Of a stretch of 6,105 nucleotides of DNA, positions 5,237 through 6,105 are shown piece after piece. A model generated the notes under the pieces. The model was not told where the DNA came from, searched no databases, and was given only the letters and a program-made list of their open reading frames with translations. The stretch's first letter is position 1; every line of letters begins with the position of its first letter. The position numbers were made by a program, and so were the translations under genes. The stretch comes from an uncultured Rhizobiaceae group bacterium (lineage in GTDB: Bacteria > Pseudomonadota > Alphaproteobacteria > Rhizobiales > Rhizobiaceae): positions 1-6,105 of the forward strand of contig CALAIO010000125.1 in NCBI GenBank assembly GCA_937923355.1. The letters are read 5' to 3'.

Positions 5237-6105
5237 CTAGTCCTCAGGCCAAACACCCGGAGATGTTTCTTCGCCATCGTCAAACTGGGATAGATAATCA
5301 AGGATCATAGGTCGGTTATCGATAAAGCCTTTGTATGTGGCAAGTTCTACCGGCAAATCACGGATGACGCGGTGGAATCTTCTGGCCCATTTTGGATAGG
5401 TTACAAGCTCTTCCAATTTGATGAGGTAACAGCGAATTGGAAAGACAAGACCGTTTGATCGCGGCAATCTGAAGAAGGTTTGCAGCTCAACACGAAGGTG
5501 CTGCTTGTTACCAATATTTTCCGGTGTCAGCGTTGTCTTTTGAATACCCCATTTGTGATAATTCTCAGGGCTTGTGTCCAGCAGCGGATTAACTGTCATG
5601 GTCCAGTTCAATCGACGCGCAGGTGCGCCTTGTTGAATGTTCAACAGGAATTTCAATGCGCGAACAAAGATACCTTTTTCATGCGCTAGAGGAACCGGTG
5701 CATGCCACTCAAAGAAATTCATACCGATGTCAAAATCAAGCGACCAATCGGCTTGTGTCGTGACCATGCCTGCATCCATCCAGAGGTTATCATCACGTTG
5801 ATCAAGAACACAAAAATCACCTTGTGTTTGACGGGTAATATATTCCATCGGCCCGTAAGGAAGCGTTGTTGCATCCATGAAAGTAAATTTGTCATCAATG
5901 CCAAGCGGCTTGTTGATCCAGTGCCAATTATCACCATCGCGGTGAAGTTCAAAAAGATCAGGGTAGTCCTTTGCCTTCTCAACCATGATCAGTTCCAGCA
6001 AATCCCAGCCAGCAAGTTCCATGTGAGGGAGCGACTGACACCGAAGAGGGTCTTCGTCCAGTACCATGGCACGGTCTCGCATTTCTGAAACGTAATGCTC
6101 GTCCA
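5237..6105 (-). CDS. Haem-dependent oxidative N-demethylase alpha-subunit-like protein (DUF3445), N-terminus beyond the window
   Basis: The visible 288 residues match the DUF3445/HODM alpha-subunit-like family (PF11927). Characterised relatives are haem proteins that oxidatively demethylate amines such as dimethylamine, taking electrons from separate reductase subunits. Counting from the Met at 6080-6082, family blocks are GDFCVLDQRDD (88-98), HAPVP (127-131), RRLNW (156-160), LRVELQTFFRLPRS (196-209), IRCY (216-219) and LPVELATYKG (243-252). The frame stays open past that Met to the window edge (DEHYVSE), and these residues look like the family's internal D-x-x-Y helix region. The Met is therefore probably internal and the gene 5' truncated. 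The stop is at 5237-5239, 41 bp from the convergent regulator gene. Partner subunits would lie beyond the right edge. The exact substrate is not shown. Confidence 0.82.
   Translation of the reverse strand, partial: DEHYVSEMRDRAMVLDEDPLRCQSLPHMELAGWDLLELIMVEKAKDYPDLFELHRDGDNWHWINKPLGIDDKFTFMDATTLPYGPMEYITRQTQGDFCVLDQRDDNLWMDAGMVTTQADWSLDFDIGMNFFEWHAPVPLAHEKGIFVRALKFLLNIQQGAPARRLNWTMTVNPLLDTSPENYHKWGIQKTTLTPENIGNKQHLRVELQTFFRLPRSNGLVFPIRCYLIKLEELVTYPKWARRFHRVIRDLPVELATYKGFIDNRPMILDYLSQFDDGEETSPGVWPED

Noticed and set aside
6080..6082. In-frame ATG taken as the true start of the N-demethylase gene
   Set aside because: The frame continues open upstream to the window edge with family-like residues (DEHYVSE), and the family has more N-terminal sequence than this start would allow.
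5480..6088. Plus-strand open frames opposite the N-demethylase (5480-5689 and 5702-6088)
   Set aside because: They are antisense to a well-supported family protein, have no recognisable domain, and their composition looks like shadow translation.

Overview
The window looks like a chromosomal segment of a moderately AT-rich alphaproteobacterium, possibly Rhizobiales or a marine relative. This rests on the style of the CUT1 transporter proteins, the XRE-cupin regulator and the haem-dependent N-demethylase homologue. No rRNA, tRNA or other firm taxonomic marker is present, so the assignment is an inference.

Layout. Positions 1 to about 141 hold the right end of an insertion sequence of the IS1595 (ISXO2-like) type: the last 36 codons of its transposase and a probable terminal inverted repeat. 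About 200 bp of AT-rich regulatory DNA follows, with two inverted repeats and a weak promoter candidate. Positions 345 to 4422 hold a complete, tightly packed four-gene operon for a CUT1-type ABC importer: periplasmic binding protein, two permeases and the ATPase. A same-strand gene for an XRE-cupin transcription regulator follows after a gap of 101-122 bp, depending on its start. On the opposite strand, converging on the regulator, is the 3' part of a gene for a haem-dependent oxidative N-demethylase alpha-subunit-like protein (DUF3445). Its 5' end lies beyond the right edge.

How the genes work together. The binding protein captures a solute in the periplasm and delivers it to the permease pair, powered by a dimer of the ATPase. 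The family normally imports sugars, sugar alcohols, oligosaccharides or glycerol derivatives. No catabolic enzyme lies in the operon, so the substrate cannot be named. The XRE-cupin protein is the obvious candidate regulator: its cupin domain could sense a small ligand and its helix-turn-helix could bind the palindromes upstream of the binding-protein gene. The N-demethylase gene is transcribed separately, and a functional link to the transporter is not shown.

I see no CRISPR array, tRNA, phage module, toxin-antitoxin pair or clearly new system. The most useful open points are the operator-like repeats, the IS insertion just upstream of the operon, the unknown substrate, and the partners of the N-demethylase outside the window.
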